Positions 53,297-63,874 of a DNA stretch of 64,000 nucleotides are shown in pieces (position 1 is the stretch's first letter; the number at the start of each line of letters is the position of its first letter). Source of the stretch: Exophiala sp. HKRS030 (lineage: Eukaryota; Ascomycota; Eurotiomycetes; Chaetothyriales; Herpotrichiellaceae); the NCBI GenBank assembly GCA_023897205.1, contig JAHWDD010000005.1:434001-498000 (forward strand). The letters run 5' to 3'. The position numbers were made by a program, and so were the translations under genes. Under the pieces are notes generated by a model, which was not told the origin of the DNA, did no database searches, and saw only the letters and a list, made by a program, of their open reading frames with translations.

Positions 53297-55779
53297 TCAA
53301 TTTTGAGACAGAGAGGACAACGACGAGGTGGTAGCATTGTGATCCAAATTCAAATTCAGTCCAAAATAGTCGAGGTCAGGGAGGTGTTGTCCAAACCAAG
53401 CATCTGATATGTCGTCAACCCCATACGTTAGAAATGGACTGAAGTTCAGTGTCGGAATGGCATCCGCATCGACGTAGTTCGCGGCGTATGCGGGCTGCAT
53501 CTCGGTCTCTTGAGCACTGTTCCCCCCCTCAATGGCTCTTTGAGACGAACGAACATGAGAAGAGATATTTTTAGGGTTCAGTTGATTTTGGGATAAGGGT
53601 TGGGAGCGAGAAGCTCGAACTCTAAGCTTTTGGAGGGCCCGGATTGCTTGAGGCGCAGAGATGATTTGCTCTTCATAGTGTTTCAAAATTCGTAGGCAAC
53701 GGTCCCAACTTACTTCAAAAGACTGCTCTGCATCCTGTATTTGTATATCTCCAGGACATTGCATCGCGGCGAGCAAGGTGATCATGGCCGCGAATGTGAC
53801 TGCTGCATTGTCAACGCTATCCTGAGCAGACCGCCATGTTGAACGTACAATACACCGAGTGCCATCCGCTACTCTTGTATGCAGTATCAAGATGTTGGTG
53901 GATGATCTCAATTAGTCTATGTGCCATTCGAACACATAAATTGCAGCACTGGATGATTAAATGCCGATCCAGCGAGGATTCAGTGTCCATTTTGCCGAAC
54001 TTGATGGATTGTGGATGGCTGTGCCGGATCGTGGAAAGCAGAAGCGGCCGTAACAAGAGCAGCCGCACATAGAGAAACCTAAGTCAAAGTGAGGACTGGA
54101 CAAGCTTTCCGCTGGGGTAGAAATACCTGCAGTATAACACTTGCTGTTGCAGGTGGACGCAATTGTTCTTTTCTGACACATCCAGTGGTGATACTTCTGA
54201 GGTCTGTAAGTAGTCTGGTATCGATGTCGCAAAATTATCAAGTCGACGGTTGAGCCTCAGAACAATTTCGACTAGGTCATCGGGCTCAGAATTCGCTGTA
54301 TAAAATGTCCGCAAGATCTCTGCAAGATGTTCGAAAAGCTTGCAGGATGAGACAAACAAGCCTAATCGGGAGGGAATATCCACAGGCTGAAGCCCTTCCT
54401 CCCCATCGTCGCGCAAAAATTCATCATCTATCGATAGAGGGATCGGAATATTACCGGCATCTTGAAGCATAGTCGGCCGTCCAAAGGTCATGGCAAGAAG
54501 TCTTCCTTCGTGTTAGTGGTCTCTTGCATCGCCTTTATAGATTTGCCTACCTGTCTAGCATGACACAAGTATGCCAAACACGGCGGTTCATTTCACGATC
54601 CAGCTGTGTCTCGCCTTCCCGCTCGCTATGGATATGCAGACCCAGGCTCTGTGCTACCCTGACTGCAAGTCCGACAACGTTCCAGCAGCGAGTTGCATAC
54701 CTCGAAGATTGGAGATAGACGCCCTGAAGTAACAGCAACTGTACTGCAGGTAACGACGATGAGTCTAGCACATCGAAAACAAAAAGGCGCCTAGATCGCT
54801 GGTAGAAGTCGTCGGCAATTGATGATCTTTTGCTGGAGGGAATCAGTGTGCTAAATTGGCAACCTAGAGCAAAGACCAAGTTGAGCATCGATGCAAGAAT
54901 ACTCTGGCTGTCATCAGACTTCTCCTCAAAAGCGACGCTCGGAAGACCTGGAAGCCACAAGGCTCTGTACTGCCTCTCCAGCGACGGCCTGTGGATGATG
55001 GGGAAGACCGGATGAATGAATTCCCAGTAACACGCAAGGTAATCGTCTGCGTTGCGACGAACAGGATAGACAACAGCACTGTCGTCCATTTCGCGAACAA
55101 TCTCTACGTAACCCATTGATCGTTGGTTGAGGCAGCGGTGTCTCTTCCTCGAGCTGGTGGCTTCTGAGGATGCATCCAAGGTGTGGGTTCTCTTCGCCAT
55201 GTGCCGAATGAGGTTGATCGTGGAAGAGCCACCGTATAGCGCCGTGTCGCTCTCAGCGGCGACAGTCGCAACTCCATCGACATGGTGCTCCCCGTTGGTT
55301 TCGTGTTGCGACTGCTCGTCGTGAGATTCGGCTACAGCAAACGGAGTTGGTTCCGACTGGATAATGAAAGGTCCTCGACTATCCTGGACCCGAGTTCGTG
55401 ATTCTGCATCCTGTTTTTGGAGGTCAAGCAGAGGGCGCTCAAAAATACACGTGGACCCAACTCGTCGTTTGTCACACGCAAGGCAGACTGGCAGTCTGCC
55501 ATCACAACGGGTCTTCCGAGAGCGGCAGTTATTGCAAGCCAGTGAGATCTTGGATCGTTTACGTCGGGTTGATGGTGACGGTGCTTCTGGGGCAGTAAAC
55601 ACTGTGGTATTGCTCCGTGTCGGATTGTTTGTCACCTCGAGTTGAGACATGGAGCTTAATCGTCGATCTTGGAATGCTGGTCGCATCAGAGGAAGTGAAG
55701 CACAATATGAAGTGGGAAATCCGGGGAAGTCAAGACCAAAGGAGGATTGGTTTAACCAGTAATTCTTCAGGGAAGTCAT
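53297..55779 (-). CDS. Zn2Cys6 transcription factor with fungal_trans domain
   Basis: Four exons (55779-54551, 54501-54127, 54078-53849, 53802-53297) encode 779 aa. The introns are very short (49, 48 and 46 bp). The binuclear cluster is C82, C85, C92, C99, C102 and C111, preceded by a basic TRRKRSK signal. The middle region is the fungal-specific transcription-factor domain (YWEFIHPVFPIIHRPSLERQY, LGLHIHSEREGETQLDREMNRRVWHTCVMLDRLLAMTFGRP). Splicing is needed to join VMLDR to LLAMTFGRP, VLYCR to FLYVRLLLLRP and WHSVYS to VTFAAMITLL. The C-terminal part is Asn/Gln/Ser-rich and may activate transcription. The N-terminal 43 residues before MSQLEV may or may not be translated. It is tail-to-tail with an FAD monooxygenase and is a candidate pathway regulator. 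Confidence 0.9.
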
Positions 55780-56046
55780 TTATTTGACTTAACTATTAAC
55801 TAGCCCGTCTAGGCAAGGCTTCCGGCGCCTCTATCGCCTAAATGTGTTTAATGATCCTCTGAATTCTGCTTCCCTAAGTACACTAACCCTTTAGATGGAC
55901 CTTAGTCGCTTTGGCGACCTCTTAACTTACTCCCTACTCAAACGTCCAACTCCAGGTATTTTCCATAACGACACTGATAACATTTACTCTGTCGCCCCGC
56001 GACCCTATCGCTGTCTTTCAATGATCGCCAGAACACTACTTTAGTC
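55780..56046. promoter_or_regulatory. Divergent promoter between the regulator and the 603-aa gene
   Basis: The 267-bp gap lies between two start codons. No motif was recognised. Confidence 0.4.
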
Positions 56047-57858
56047 ATGGCTGTAGGTGCTACGGTACCATTCGTGTCATCACCCCTCTCCTCTCCGCCG
56101 CCAAATCAATCCTTTAGCAAAACAATCTCTACTACATCTACCGGTCCAACATATCGAACAGCAGCAGAGTTCCCATTTGAACTCTCCCAGCACGTTCAAA
56201 CATACTATGAGGAACGGCTTTTCACCCAAGCATATAACTTCCTCATCTCCATCGTCAGCAATAGCGTATCTCATGCCGACCCTTTAAAACCCGTCACGAT
56301 CCCACCTTCACCACACCTCGCACTCGCCGCCACCATCTCGGTCCATCCTGTATTCACCACTCGTACATACTCGCGCGAGAAATGGGACCAGGCCAACTCT
56401 GCCCTTCGACTCCTGCGCCTTGTAAGCTCCCTTGCCGGACCTATAAATGCAGACTTTCCAACGGCATTTGGTTTTCATAGATATGATAGCCGCAACTCTC
56501 GTCACACCAGCACCACGCGCTACGATGATGATGATGAAGAGTATCACTCGGACAACCATTCTGTCACATCCACGGACCTCAACACCCCCTACGCTTCTTC
56601 ACAGTCTCTCTTCACATGCTGTGAAGATTTCTGGCATTTGGTCGGCTGGGCTCTCAATTGCTCTTCCCTAGCGATGCCGTCGACAGTTCATGCTTCCCGT
56701 TGGGCCCATTACAACTCCCTCCTGACATTTCTCATAGATCTACTTGAAAGGGACTGGAGCCTTCGTACCGGTGGCCCTTCGTCTACTCCAGAAGAGAGCC
56801 TGTTGTGGAACTACATAGAGCTGGCCTCGGGCGGTCACGCCAAAGCCCGACGCATCCTGCGAGCCATCTTCGCTGACGGCAGCACTCGGCCGATGTCTGA
56901 GTTTCGTCCTATCTTTGCTCACGAACTCAAACCGCCCACCAAACAAGATACCAAAACGGTAGCCAAGCGCGAAGATGTGGACATCGATGCAGATATATAT
57001 GGTGACTATCTCATGCGCGACGAGAGTGAACTTTCCGACGATGACAATGCGAGTACCGCAACAGGTACGACCGCGTCTGGACGGCCCGCCAAACGTCTAC
57101 GGCGGGCGGGAAGCCGCCCTCACACGCCGAGTGCAAAGGTCACGCCCAAAACTAGCGCTGGCAGTCTGAGGAATGACTACCAGGATGGTGCCGATAACAC
57201 AAACGTCGCGTGCCTGGGTGATATAGAAGCACTAAATCTACGGATGAGGTTGTTACGGCTATTGACATATGTGTCAGAGCACCCTACTTTGACGGCAACG
57301 AGTCCTACCACATTTCCAGATATGGAGGAGCTATTAACACTTTTCGTTGAGTTTATCAAGCCCTTACCTCTGTCAGTGTTTGCCGGAATCATTCTCACGG
57401 CTCCATCCACCGAACCGAATTCACACGGCGTAAGTCGAATGCAAAGTCAAGTTTTCGACCCGCAGACAGAAGCACTTCTCTGCGAATCCCTGCTACAGCG
57501 AATCCTGGAGAACTGTGCACCATCGATCCGAAGTGACGTGCTACTATCACAGCAGAAGTTGACCGAGGAGTATCTCCCCTTTGCAGCAGGAAAAAATACC
57601 GTTGATGCAAATGCACGGGTATCTCTGCTGTTAGAGGCATTGACTAGAAGTCTGGCCCAGCTCGGAGAACTGAAGCGTGAGGACGATCTGACAGCGGCAG
57701 TGTACAGGGGCATTAAGAAAAGGATGAGTAAGGTTGTTGATAGTTTCGAGGGGAAGAGGCCTAGAAAAGGAGAGAACAGGAGCGACGAGGCATGGATCCT
57801 GCTCGTTGAGAGTGGCGACAGGATGGGAAGGATTGTTGACGGGCTTCAAGCCGAGTGA
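56047..57858 (+). CDS. Conserved-looking hypothetical protein, 603 aa
   Basis: This single-exon gene was not assigned to a family. The N-terminus (1-40) is Ser/Thr/Pro-rich and disordered. It is followed by a helical domain (FPFELSQHVQTYYEERLFTQAYNFLISIVSN, HLALAATISVHPVFTTR, DQANSALRLLRLVSSLAGP). Residues 150-190 are polar and acidic, a second helical block spans about 195-310, and an acidic linker with a strong basic patch (RPAKRLRRAGSRPHTPSAK) near residue 345 looks like a nuclear signal. The C-terminal third is helical (LRMRLLRLLTYVSEHPTL, MEELLTLFVEFIKPLPLSVFAG). The pattern suggests a nuclear alpha-helical scaffold, but no function can be assigned. Confidence 0.75.
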   Translation: MAVGATVPFVSSPLSSPPPNQSFSKTISTTSTGPTYRTAAEFPFELSQHVQTYYEERLFTQAYNFLISIVSNSVSHADPLKPVTIPPSPHLALAATISVHPVFTTRTYSREKWDQANSALRLLRLVSSLAGPINADFPTAFGFHRYDSRNSRHTSTTRYDDDDEEYHSDNHSVTSTDLNTPYASSQSLFTCCEDFWHLVGWALNCSSLAMPSTVHASRWAHYNSLLTFLIDLLERDWSLRTGGPSSTPEESLLWNYIELASGGHAKARRILRAIFADGSTRPMSEFRPIFAHELKPPTKQDTKTVAKREDVDIDADIYGDYLMRDESELSDDDNASTATGTTASGRPAKRLRRAGSRPHTPSAKVTPKTSAGSLRNDYQDGADNTNVACLGDIEALNLRMRLLRLLTYVSEHPTLTATSPTTFPDMEELLTLFVEFIKPLPLSVFAGIILTAPSTEPNSHGVSRMQSQVFDPQTEALLCESLLQRILENCAPSIRSDVLLSQQKLTEEYLPFAAGKNTVDANARVSLLLEALTRSLAQLGELKREDDLTAAVYRGIKKRMSKVVDSFEGKRPRKGENRSDEAWILLVESGDRMGRIVDGLQAE

Positions 57859-58215
57859 TGTATGTAGGTGTCTGCTGTATGACATTAATTAGCATATCCT
57901 GTAAACTCTATACGACTGTTTACCTCTTATCATTCTTGAGACACCGCAGCATGAAAAAGGGGGAGGAGGTGACAGCCATGTGGCATGAAAGCCACGGGAC
58001 GGCGGACAAGGCTACGTATGCCAAGCCGAGGCTCCCACCCCTCCAAGATTCTAGAATCGGACAGGGCAATTACTGGGATTATTTGTTTTGAAAGACCCAG
58101 GGTCCAAGACACACACATCTGTTGCCTCCCTCTGCTCGAACAAACGTGCCTTTTCTTTACCGTTTGAATTATATCATCACCTAGTCATTTCGAATTCCTC
58201 TAGAAATTGACTGTC
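57859..58215. promoter_or_regulatory. Intergenic promoter region before RNA1
   Basis: The 357 bp contain a 3' UTR and the RNA1 promoter. Nothing specific was seen. Confidence 0.35.
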
Positions 58216-59469
58216 ATGGCTGGCGAAACGTTTTCTCTCGCCGGCAAAGGCCTCAAACTTGACACCAAGGAGGACATTGAGAAACACATCGCACCCCTCC
58301 AAGAGTCTTCCAACGTCACACACATCGACCTCTCGGGCAACACGCTCGGTGTGTCGGCATGCGAAGCCCTCGCGCCCATACTCTCGTCCAAGAGCACCCT
58401 CCGGAGCGCCGACCTCCACGACATCTTCACCTCCAGACTGCTCGAGGAGATCCCCCCGGCGCTCTCGTCCCTCTTGACGGCGCTGCTCGAATGCCCCAAC
58501 CTCCACACGATAGACCTGAGCGACAACGCGTTCGGGCTCAACACAAAGGACCCTCTCGTCGACTTCCTCTCCAAACACGTGCCCCTGAAACACCTCGTCC
58601 TGAACAACAACGGCATGGGCCCCATCGCGGGGACGTCCATAGCCGAGGCGCTCGTCGCCCTCGCCGAGCGCAAAGAAGCCGCCCGGAGGCAGGGCAAGGA
58701 CGTGCCCCACCTCGAGAGCATCGTCTGCGGCCGCAACCGACTCGAGAACGGCAGCATGGCCGCCTGGGCCAAGGCGTACGAGGCGCACAAGAAGGGCATC
58801 AAGAGCGTGAAGATGACACAGAACGGGATCCGGCCCGAGGGTATTTCGCACCTGATCTCCTCGGGCCTGCGCCACTGTGAGCACCTCGAGGTCCTCGACA
58901 TGCAGGACAACACGTTCACGCTCAAGGGCGCCCTCGCACTCGCGAAGACGCTCGAGGGTTGGTCCGGCCTGAGGGAGCTGGGCGTGGGCGACAGTCTCCT
59001 GGGCGGACGGGGCGCCGTGCGGGTCTTCGAGTCGCTCGCGTCGGGCGGAAACGGTGGGGTCGAGATTTTGAGGTTGCAGTACAACGACATCAACCCGGCG
59101 GGCGTCAAGGCGCTGGTGCAGGCGGCGAAGGACGGCTTGCCCAAACTGAGGCGCGTCGAGCTCAACGGGAACAAGTTCGACGAGGAGGACCCGTCGATCG
59201 AGGCGCTGAGCGAGCTGCTGAGCGAGCGCAAGGACGAGCACGGCAAGGACGACGACCCGGACGAACACTGGGGTCTGGACGAACTCGACGAGCTCGAGGG
59301 CGAAGACAGCGACGAGGAGGAGGAGGAGGAGCATGAGGAGGAGGAGGAAGCAGACGAAGTACGTGCCAAGCTCGTCGAGCTGGACGAGCAGGCCGAGGAG
59401 GCCCCAGTGGCCGAGAGGAAGGACGCCGACGTCGATGAGCTGGCTAGTAAACTCGAAAAGGCTTTGTGA
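58216..59469 (+). CDS. RNA1: Ran GTPase-activating protein 1 (RNA1)
   Basis: This single exon encodes 417 aa starting MAGETFSLAGKGLKLDT. The protein is a leucine-rich-repeat crescent of the RNase-inhibitor/RanGAP type, with repeats such as VTHIDLSGNTLGVSACEAL, LHTIDLSDNAFG, LKHLVLNNNGMGPIAG, LESIVCGRNRLENGSM and LEVLDMQDNTFTLKGA. The CGRNRLENGSM segment carries the Arg and Asn positions implicated in Ran activation in the yeast enzyme. The highly acidic C-terminal tail (from about residue 345, poly-Glu) is also a family hallmark. It stimulates GTP hydrolysis by Ran in the cytoplasm to drive nuclear transport. Third codon positions are extremely GC-rich, which leaves all other frames open, including two long antisense frames. 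Confidence 0.96.
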   Translation: MAGETFSLAGKGLKLDTKEDIEKHIAPLQESSNVTHIDLSGNTLGVSACEALAPILSSKSTLRSADLHDIFTSRLLEEIPPALSSLLTALLECPNLHTIDLSDNAFGLNTKDPLVDFLSKHVPLKHLVLNNNGMGPIAGTSIAEALVALAERKEAARRQGKDVPHLESIVCGRNRLENGSMAAWAKAYEAHKKGIKSVKMTQNGIRPEGISHLISSGLRHCEHLEVLDMQDNTFTLKGALALAKTLEGWSGLRELGVGDSLLGGRGAVRVFESLASGGNGGVEILRLQYNDINPAGVKALVQAAKDGLPKLRRVELNGNKFDEEDPSIEALSELLSERKDEHGKDDDPDEHWGLDELDELEGEDSDEEEEEEHEEEEEADEVRAKLVELDEQAEEAPVAERKDADVDELASKLEKAL

Positions 59470-60186
59470 TGATGGGTTCAACATACAGAAAAACGGAGAA
59501 CGGAGAAACGAGGGGATTGGATTTGGAATTGACAATAAGTGAATTGGGAATTGTGCATCAAACCTTTTTGACACGGTGCAAAATGACTTCGAGTATATAT
59601 AGCAAGGCGTGGCTCCAGCATAGCATGCATGGTACAGTGGTTTGGGTTTTGTTTTGGCACACTCGATACCCCTTTTTCAAAAGACAGATTCAGATGGATA
59701 CCAGGAGAGATGTAGATAAATGGTTACCCACAATCAACGCGAGTCGCATCATATTCATTTTGTAGTATTAAGACTTTTCTTATGGAGTATAGAAGTTGTA
59801 CTAAGGCACTGTTCTGGATGCCATGTTCCTTTATACACTGTCCTGGTCTAGACTGGCTGGTATTTGCCGTTGTCATTACAGAGAAGCCTCATCAATCCTA
59901 GATATGACACATGACTTTGTGGGTCAAGCGACTATTGGGATCAAAGGTTACTCGGGCAGCGGCGAAACACCACCCACTGGCTCCCATTCTCCAGTCGTAT
60001 GTTGTACGCCTGCTCGTCTTCGTCGAGACGAAAGCGGCGGTATCGACCATCCAAGACCAACAGTGACGGGGTTGGTCGGCAAGCTTAGAATGGGCTAGCT
60101 GCATCCACGAGAGCCTCATAGTCAGGACTCGTTGGTCGGAATAGGTGGAGGGTTTGGTCCATCTTGGTCTCGAAGAGCAGGCGAGC
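59470..60186. other. Convergent intergenic region between RNA1 and EMC3
   Basis: The 717 bp lie between two 3' ends, with TATGGAGTATA near 59791. No gene was seen; short frames at 59823-60197 on both strands are unconvincing. Confidence 0.4.
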
Positions 60187-61050
60187 TCAGCTGCCATAGA
60201 TGCTCAAGAGTCTGTCGTCGGCCTCGTCAAGAATACTCCAATGCTCGAGAACCTCCAGATTCTCAGCCTCGGCCAAAAACATCTTGTCAGGATCCTGGCC
60301 CGGTCCAAAAGGATTCGCGTTGGCGCCGGGATTCATTTGAGCCATCTGCTGGGCCATCTGACTCGCCGCATTCTCATTGCCCAGAATGAAAATGAAGACA
60401 CTCTGCAGGCCGAACAGACACAAAAAGTACCACGACAGACTGCTCACCCATCTGACATCGAGGTCCCTGGTCATGACGCCGGACTGGAGCATGCTCTTGA
60501 AGCGTATGGTGAGAGGGAAAGGCAGTTTCAAGATGACAAAGCCCGCGAAGAAGGCGTTGATCCAAGACATGATTAGTGTCTGCGGGATCATCATGGCCAT
60601 GTTGCCCTTCATCATGCCCATCATGCCTTCCATGGCTGCGGGGTCGGACATCGGGTTCGGAGCTGCCTGGCCGCGAGACTGAGGACCACCACGGAGGAAC
60701 GAGCCTTTTTTGAAGGAGTCGATGAGGTATTCTTTCCGACTCGCAAAGGAGGAGGTTGTAAGTGCGGCGTTGGCGTTGTTTCGCAGGTTGATGCCTCTCA
60801 AGATTGCCTGACGTTCGCGGGATTCGAGCAAGGAAGACGGAGGCTTAGGAGGGGTATGTAGCAGAACAGTTGCATAGTGTCGTAGAACGCCAGTCAGGAT
60901 CATCACAATCGTGATGGGAAGGAGGATCCAGTAGCTGTGATCAAAAGTTAGGTGGCTTTGCTTCAACTGAGATAATGACCTAGGCTCTAAAGGTACTTAC
61001 AAGAGCGCAGGATCACGATGGATCGTTTGCTCAACACCGGGAAGAGCCAT
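60187..61050 (-). CDS. EMC3: ER membrane protein complex subunit 3
   Basis: Two exons, 61050-61001 and 60934-60187, are joined by a 66-bp GTAAGT intron and encode 265 aa. Splicing restores the family start MALPGVEQTIHRDPALFYWILLPITIVMILTGVLRHY. Three membrane segments are visible: about residues 17-37, IPQTLIMSWINAFFAGFVIL and VSSLSWYFLCLFGLQSVFIFIL. A Met-rich loop (MEGMMGMMKGNMAMM) precedes the second, as in the DUF106/YidC-Oxa1 superfamily to which EMC3 belongs. The protein forms the insertase core of the EMC for tail-anchored and multi-pass proteins in the ER. The cytosolic C-terminus is acidic. No core element is missing. Confidence 0.96.
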
Positions 61051-61860
61051 GATGGGCGATGGTATGAAGAGCTCGGGACGTCCTCGATGTCGCCGTCGTA
61101 GTCGTGGGAGGAAGTACCTCGTAGTTGACTGGTGAGTGTGAACACAAAGCAGTACGGAGGGAATTCGGGAGACCTTCTGTTTCGGGCTGAGGCGTAATAG
61201 TTTGTTTCCCAGATATGAATACCCACCTCCAAGAAGTCTTCGACACCATGATGCGACTTTAACTCTACGCCATAGAATCAGACGTCTTGTACGACTAGAA
61301 CAGCTTTAAGATGCTCGTTCCTATCTAGCAGCCAATGTAACGAACTTTCATGATCTCGCATGCGGTTGTTCAATGGATGTTCCAAATATAATGCTGCAAG
61401 GCGACACACAGAGGCTCGACGAGATTCCAAAGCTCTTCTCCGACACTTGATGTCTCGAATTCAGCAGCAAACTTGGGCTCACATGTCCTGAGTTGGAGCC
61501 AGTAAATATGAAAAAGACGTCCCTTCCATTCCAAATACGGGAGCAGACAGAGCAATGCGAAAGCAACATGGGTAAATGTAAGGTAGTCTCAATGGAGTAT
61601 AGACTCCAGGAGGACACTGATATCAACGACTACACCACTTTCCAGATGAGATGGCCACCACATTGACAACGACCGCCACAGTAACGAGCAAGGACATGGC
61701 AGAATACAGGCTGAAGGCCGCATTTGAGGAGCACGCCTTGACACTGGGAAGCAAGTCACACGTATGCTACTATGCATTTGAAAAGCATTTTCATTGCTAC
61801 TGTCTCCTTTCTCAGCTTTGAGCATGATGCGCGCTCCTCATTGACCCATTTCGAGCCCGT
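61051..61860. other. Intergenic region between EMC3 and the CxxC protein gene
   Basis: The 810 bp carry the EMC3 promoter and the 3' UTR of the next minus-strand gene. TATAGACTCC/GGAGTATAG words lie near 61592. No gene was seen. Confidence 0.4.
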
Positions 61861-62277
61861 CTAAACCAACTCCCAGTCCTCACTCTTCTCCTCCACTCTC
61901 ACGTAGCCCTCATGAGCCATTTGCAACTCCTCCAAGATCTTCTCCTCGCAGGCGCCGCACACACTCATCACCGCCAATTTTTTGTAGTCGGCGAGGGACA
62001 CTGACAAGGTAGAAACACGCGGTTTCTCTTTCCAGACCACCGCCCAGGTCTCGGTGCAACCCGAGCAATAGTAGAAGGCCACTCCGGCCGCTTTGTCTCC
62101 TTTGTAGCCATCTGGTGCCGTTGCTTTCTTGATGACTGTTGGGTGGAGGGAGGGTTTGATGGTGGTGGTGGTGGGTTCGTCGCTCTCGACGAGCGAGAAG
62201 AGGACGTCAGGATTGGAGACCGTTGGGTCGGTCGCTGGCAAGGTTTGGGAGGAGGAAGAGACTTTGCTGGACGACAT
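61861..62277 (-). CDS. Small CxxC zinc-ribbon-like hypothetical protein, 138 aa
   Basis: This single exon is not assigned to a known family. The first 55 residues are Ser/Thr/Pro-rich. The C-terminal half has two Cys pairs, CSGC (in AFYYCSGCTETWAVVWKEK) and CGAC (in VMSVCGACEEKILEELQ), spaced about 37 residues apart, suggesting a single zinc-ribbon fold. The end is acidic. The first ATG at 62277 (MSSSKVSSSSQ) is used. It could be a lineage-specific protein; the paired CxxC motifs and mixed strand/helix pattern argue for a real gene over noise. Confidence 0.65.
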   Translation of the reverse strand: MSSSKVSSSSQTLPATDPTVSNPDVLFSLVESDEPTTTTIKPSLHPTVIKKATAPDGYKGDKAAGVAFYYCSGCTETWAVVWKEKPRVSTLSVSLADYKKLAVMSVCGACEEKILEELQMAHEGYVRVEEKSEDWELV

Positions 62278-62929
62278 CGTTGTTGAGAGGGATTGTCGGA
62301 TGATTCAAGTGTCTTTTTCAATGGGAACGATGCTCGCCTTGTTATTTTGTCGATGTTAGGGATGTGAGAAGAAGTGAGAAATGTGGTAGTAATAAGACAG
62401 TGCCGGAGGCATGATTGTACATCTGAAGCATCTGCACTGAATAATGAGGTGCGGCGGTATTGTCTATTGTTGCGCGTTGTCCTGGTTTAGTACCATCAAA
62501 GGCGGTGTTGAGAGTGTTAACAAGTATTCTTCGCCAAGCGGTGTTGAAAAGGACAGCACAATGAAGGGCCATGTGGACCTGGTGTGTTGAGCGTGAAGGA
62601 TCAAGAGGCTGTTCCCCTGAAACAGCCCAGCCTTGTTCAAAGAGGTCATCATGAGGTCTTATTATGTCCTATGACCAGGGATGACAATGATGATTCCGTC
62701 GTGGCCATGGTTGGCTTCCAAAGTATGACAGAGCATGACTACCTCTAGAATCCCACTGTTGACATCCCACATTGGCCAACAGCTAATGGTGTGAGAAACC
62801 CCAAGAATACAGGGCTTATCTGGGATCATAGCAGATTTCGATATACCGGATTCAGATATCAGGCATGTTACCCAGGGCATATCAAGCTGAGAGATAGTCA
62901 CGTAGCGTCACAGCGCCATTGTAACAGCT
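62278..62929. other. Intergenic region between two minus-strand genes
   Basis: The 652 bp hold the promoter of the CxxC gene and the 3' UTR of the NDUFAF2-like gene. Nothing else was recognised. Confidence 0.35.
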
Positions 62930-63547
62930 TCAGCGTTTAGAAGTACCAGGTACCCACGACTCGGGCGTCCAGTTTGTTCCATGATTTGACCCGGTCTCTT
63001 CAACCTGCTTCCATGGATCCTTGGGTGACTGGGCAGGAGTTTCAACACCACTCTTGCACTTTTCGGGTCGAGGAGGTTGTTCAGGTGTGCTTTCAGCTAT
63101 TGCTCTATCTTTCTGAGGATCCCCAGAGAGCTGTTGTGTGACAGTTGGCTTTGGCTTCTCAATATACTTTGCTTTCGCTGCCCATCTCTCATCCGCCAGC
63201 CTTGCATTGTGTTTTAAGGTTGCTTGTCTTTGCAGATCCGCAGCTTGTTCCTGCAGACTTGGTGGATCCGACCGAGTCTGTCGCAGCCATTGATGCCACT
63301 GAGGTGAAATCTGGACATCGGCATAGAGGGTTTTACGGTCGGCCTTGACCATCCGTCGCATTCTGTTGTGGTTGAGAGCATCTCGAAACTCCCAATATGT
63401 ATTTCCTACCAGATCTTGACCTGGGAAGGTGTTAGCATACGCTTAAGCGACAGAATGTAGTTTCAGAAACGAACCGACGAGGAATCGCTTGCGCCATGGA
63501 AGGCGTAACATTTTCCAGCGGATCCATAAATCTCTCATGGTCCCCAT
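62930..63547 (-). CDS. NDUFAF2/mimitin-like complex I assembly factor (NDUFA12 family)
   Basis: Two exons, 63547-63475 and 63420-62930, are joined by a 54-bp intron with a GTTCGT donor and a perfect TGCTAAC branch site; they encode 187 aa. Splicing yields FLVGQDLVGNTYWEFRDALNHNRMRRMVK, the signature of the NDUFA12/NDUFAF2 family, followed by ISPQWHQWLRQTRSDPPSLQEQ. The Pro/Glu/Lys-rich C-terminal extension fits NDUFAF2-type assembly factors better than the core subunit NDUFA12. In mitochondria NDUFAF2 assists a late step of complex I assembly; the role is inferred. An in-frame ATG four codons after the first also exists. The gene diverges from the SCP1-like gene. Confidence 0.88.
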
Positions 63548-63874
63548 TGTGGTGGAATCTCTTGGGTATTGGTAGAGACCGATCAGAAGGATGGACGATG
63601 AGATTCTTGCATAAGCCGTGCAGTACAGTGGAATAATGTGTACAAAAAGATGTAGAATGACGGGATTGTGCAGTGGCTTGTTCTGATCGACGTCAACCTG
63701 CAGGGGTCAATATTCCACCCGCCTGGTGCCTCGAGGGTCTTGATCACTCTTACTATTACACTGCCACTCTTTACCTTCCATGCTATTCACTTCCTACACA
63801 ATATCTTCGCATGGTATACCTAGACACCTCTTTCACTAACCCCAAGAACATACACTCTCCGATCAACCATAATC
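63548..63874. promoter_or_regulatory. Divergent promoter between NDUFAF2-like and SCP1-like genes
   Basis: The 327-bp gap lies between two start codons. It is C/T-rich toward the SCP1-like start, with no recognised operator. Confidence 0.4.

Noticed and set aside
58177..59574. 465-aa and 389-aa minus-strand frames across RNA1
   Set aside because: They mirror the GC-rich RNA1 codons, giving Val/Leu/Glu- or Ser-rich low-complexity products without a domain, while RNA1 on the plus strand is unmistakable.
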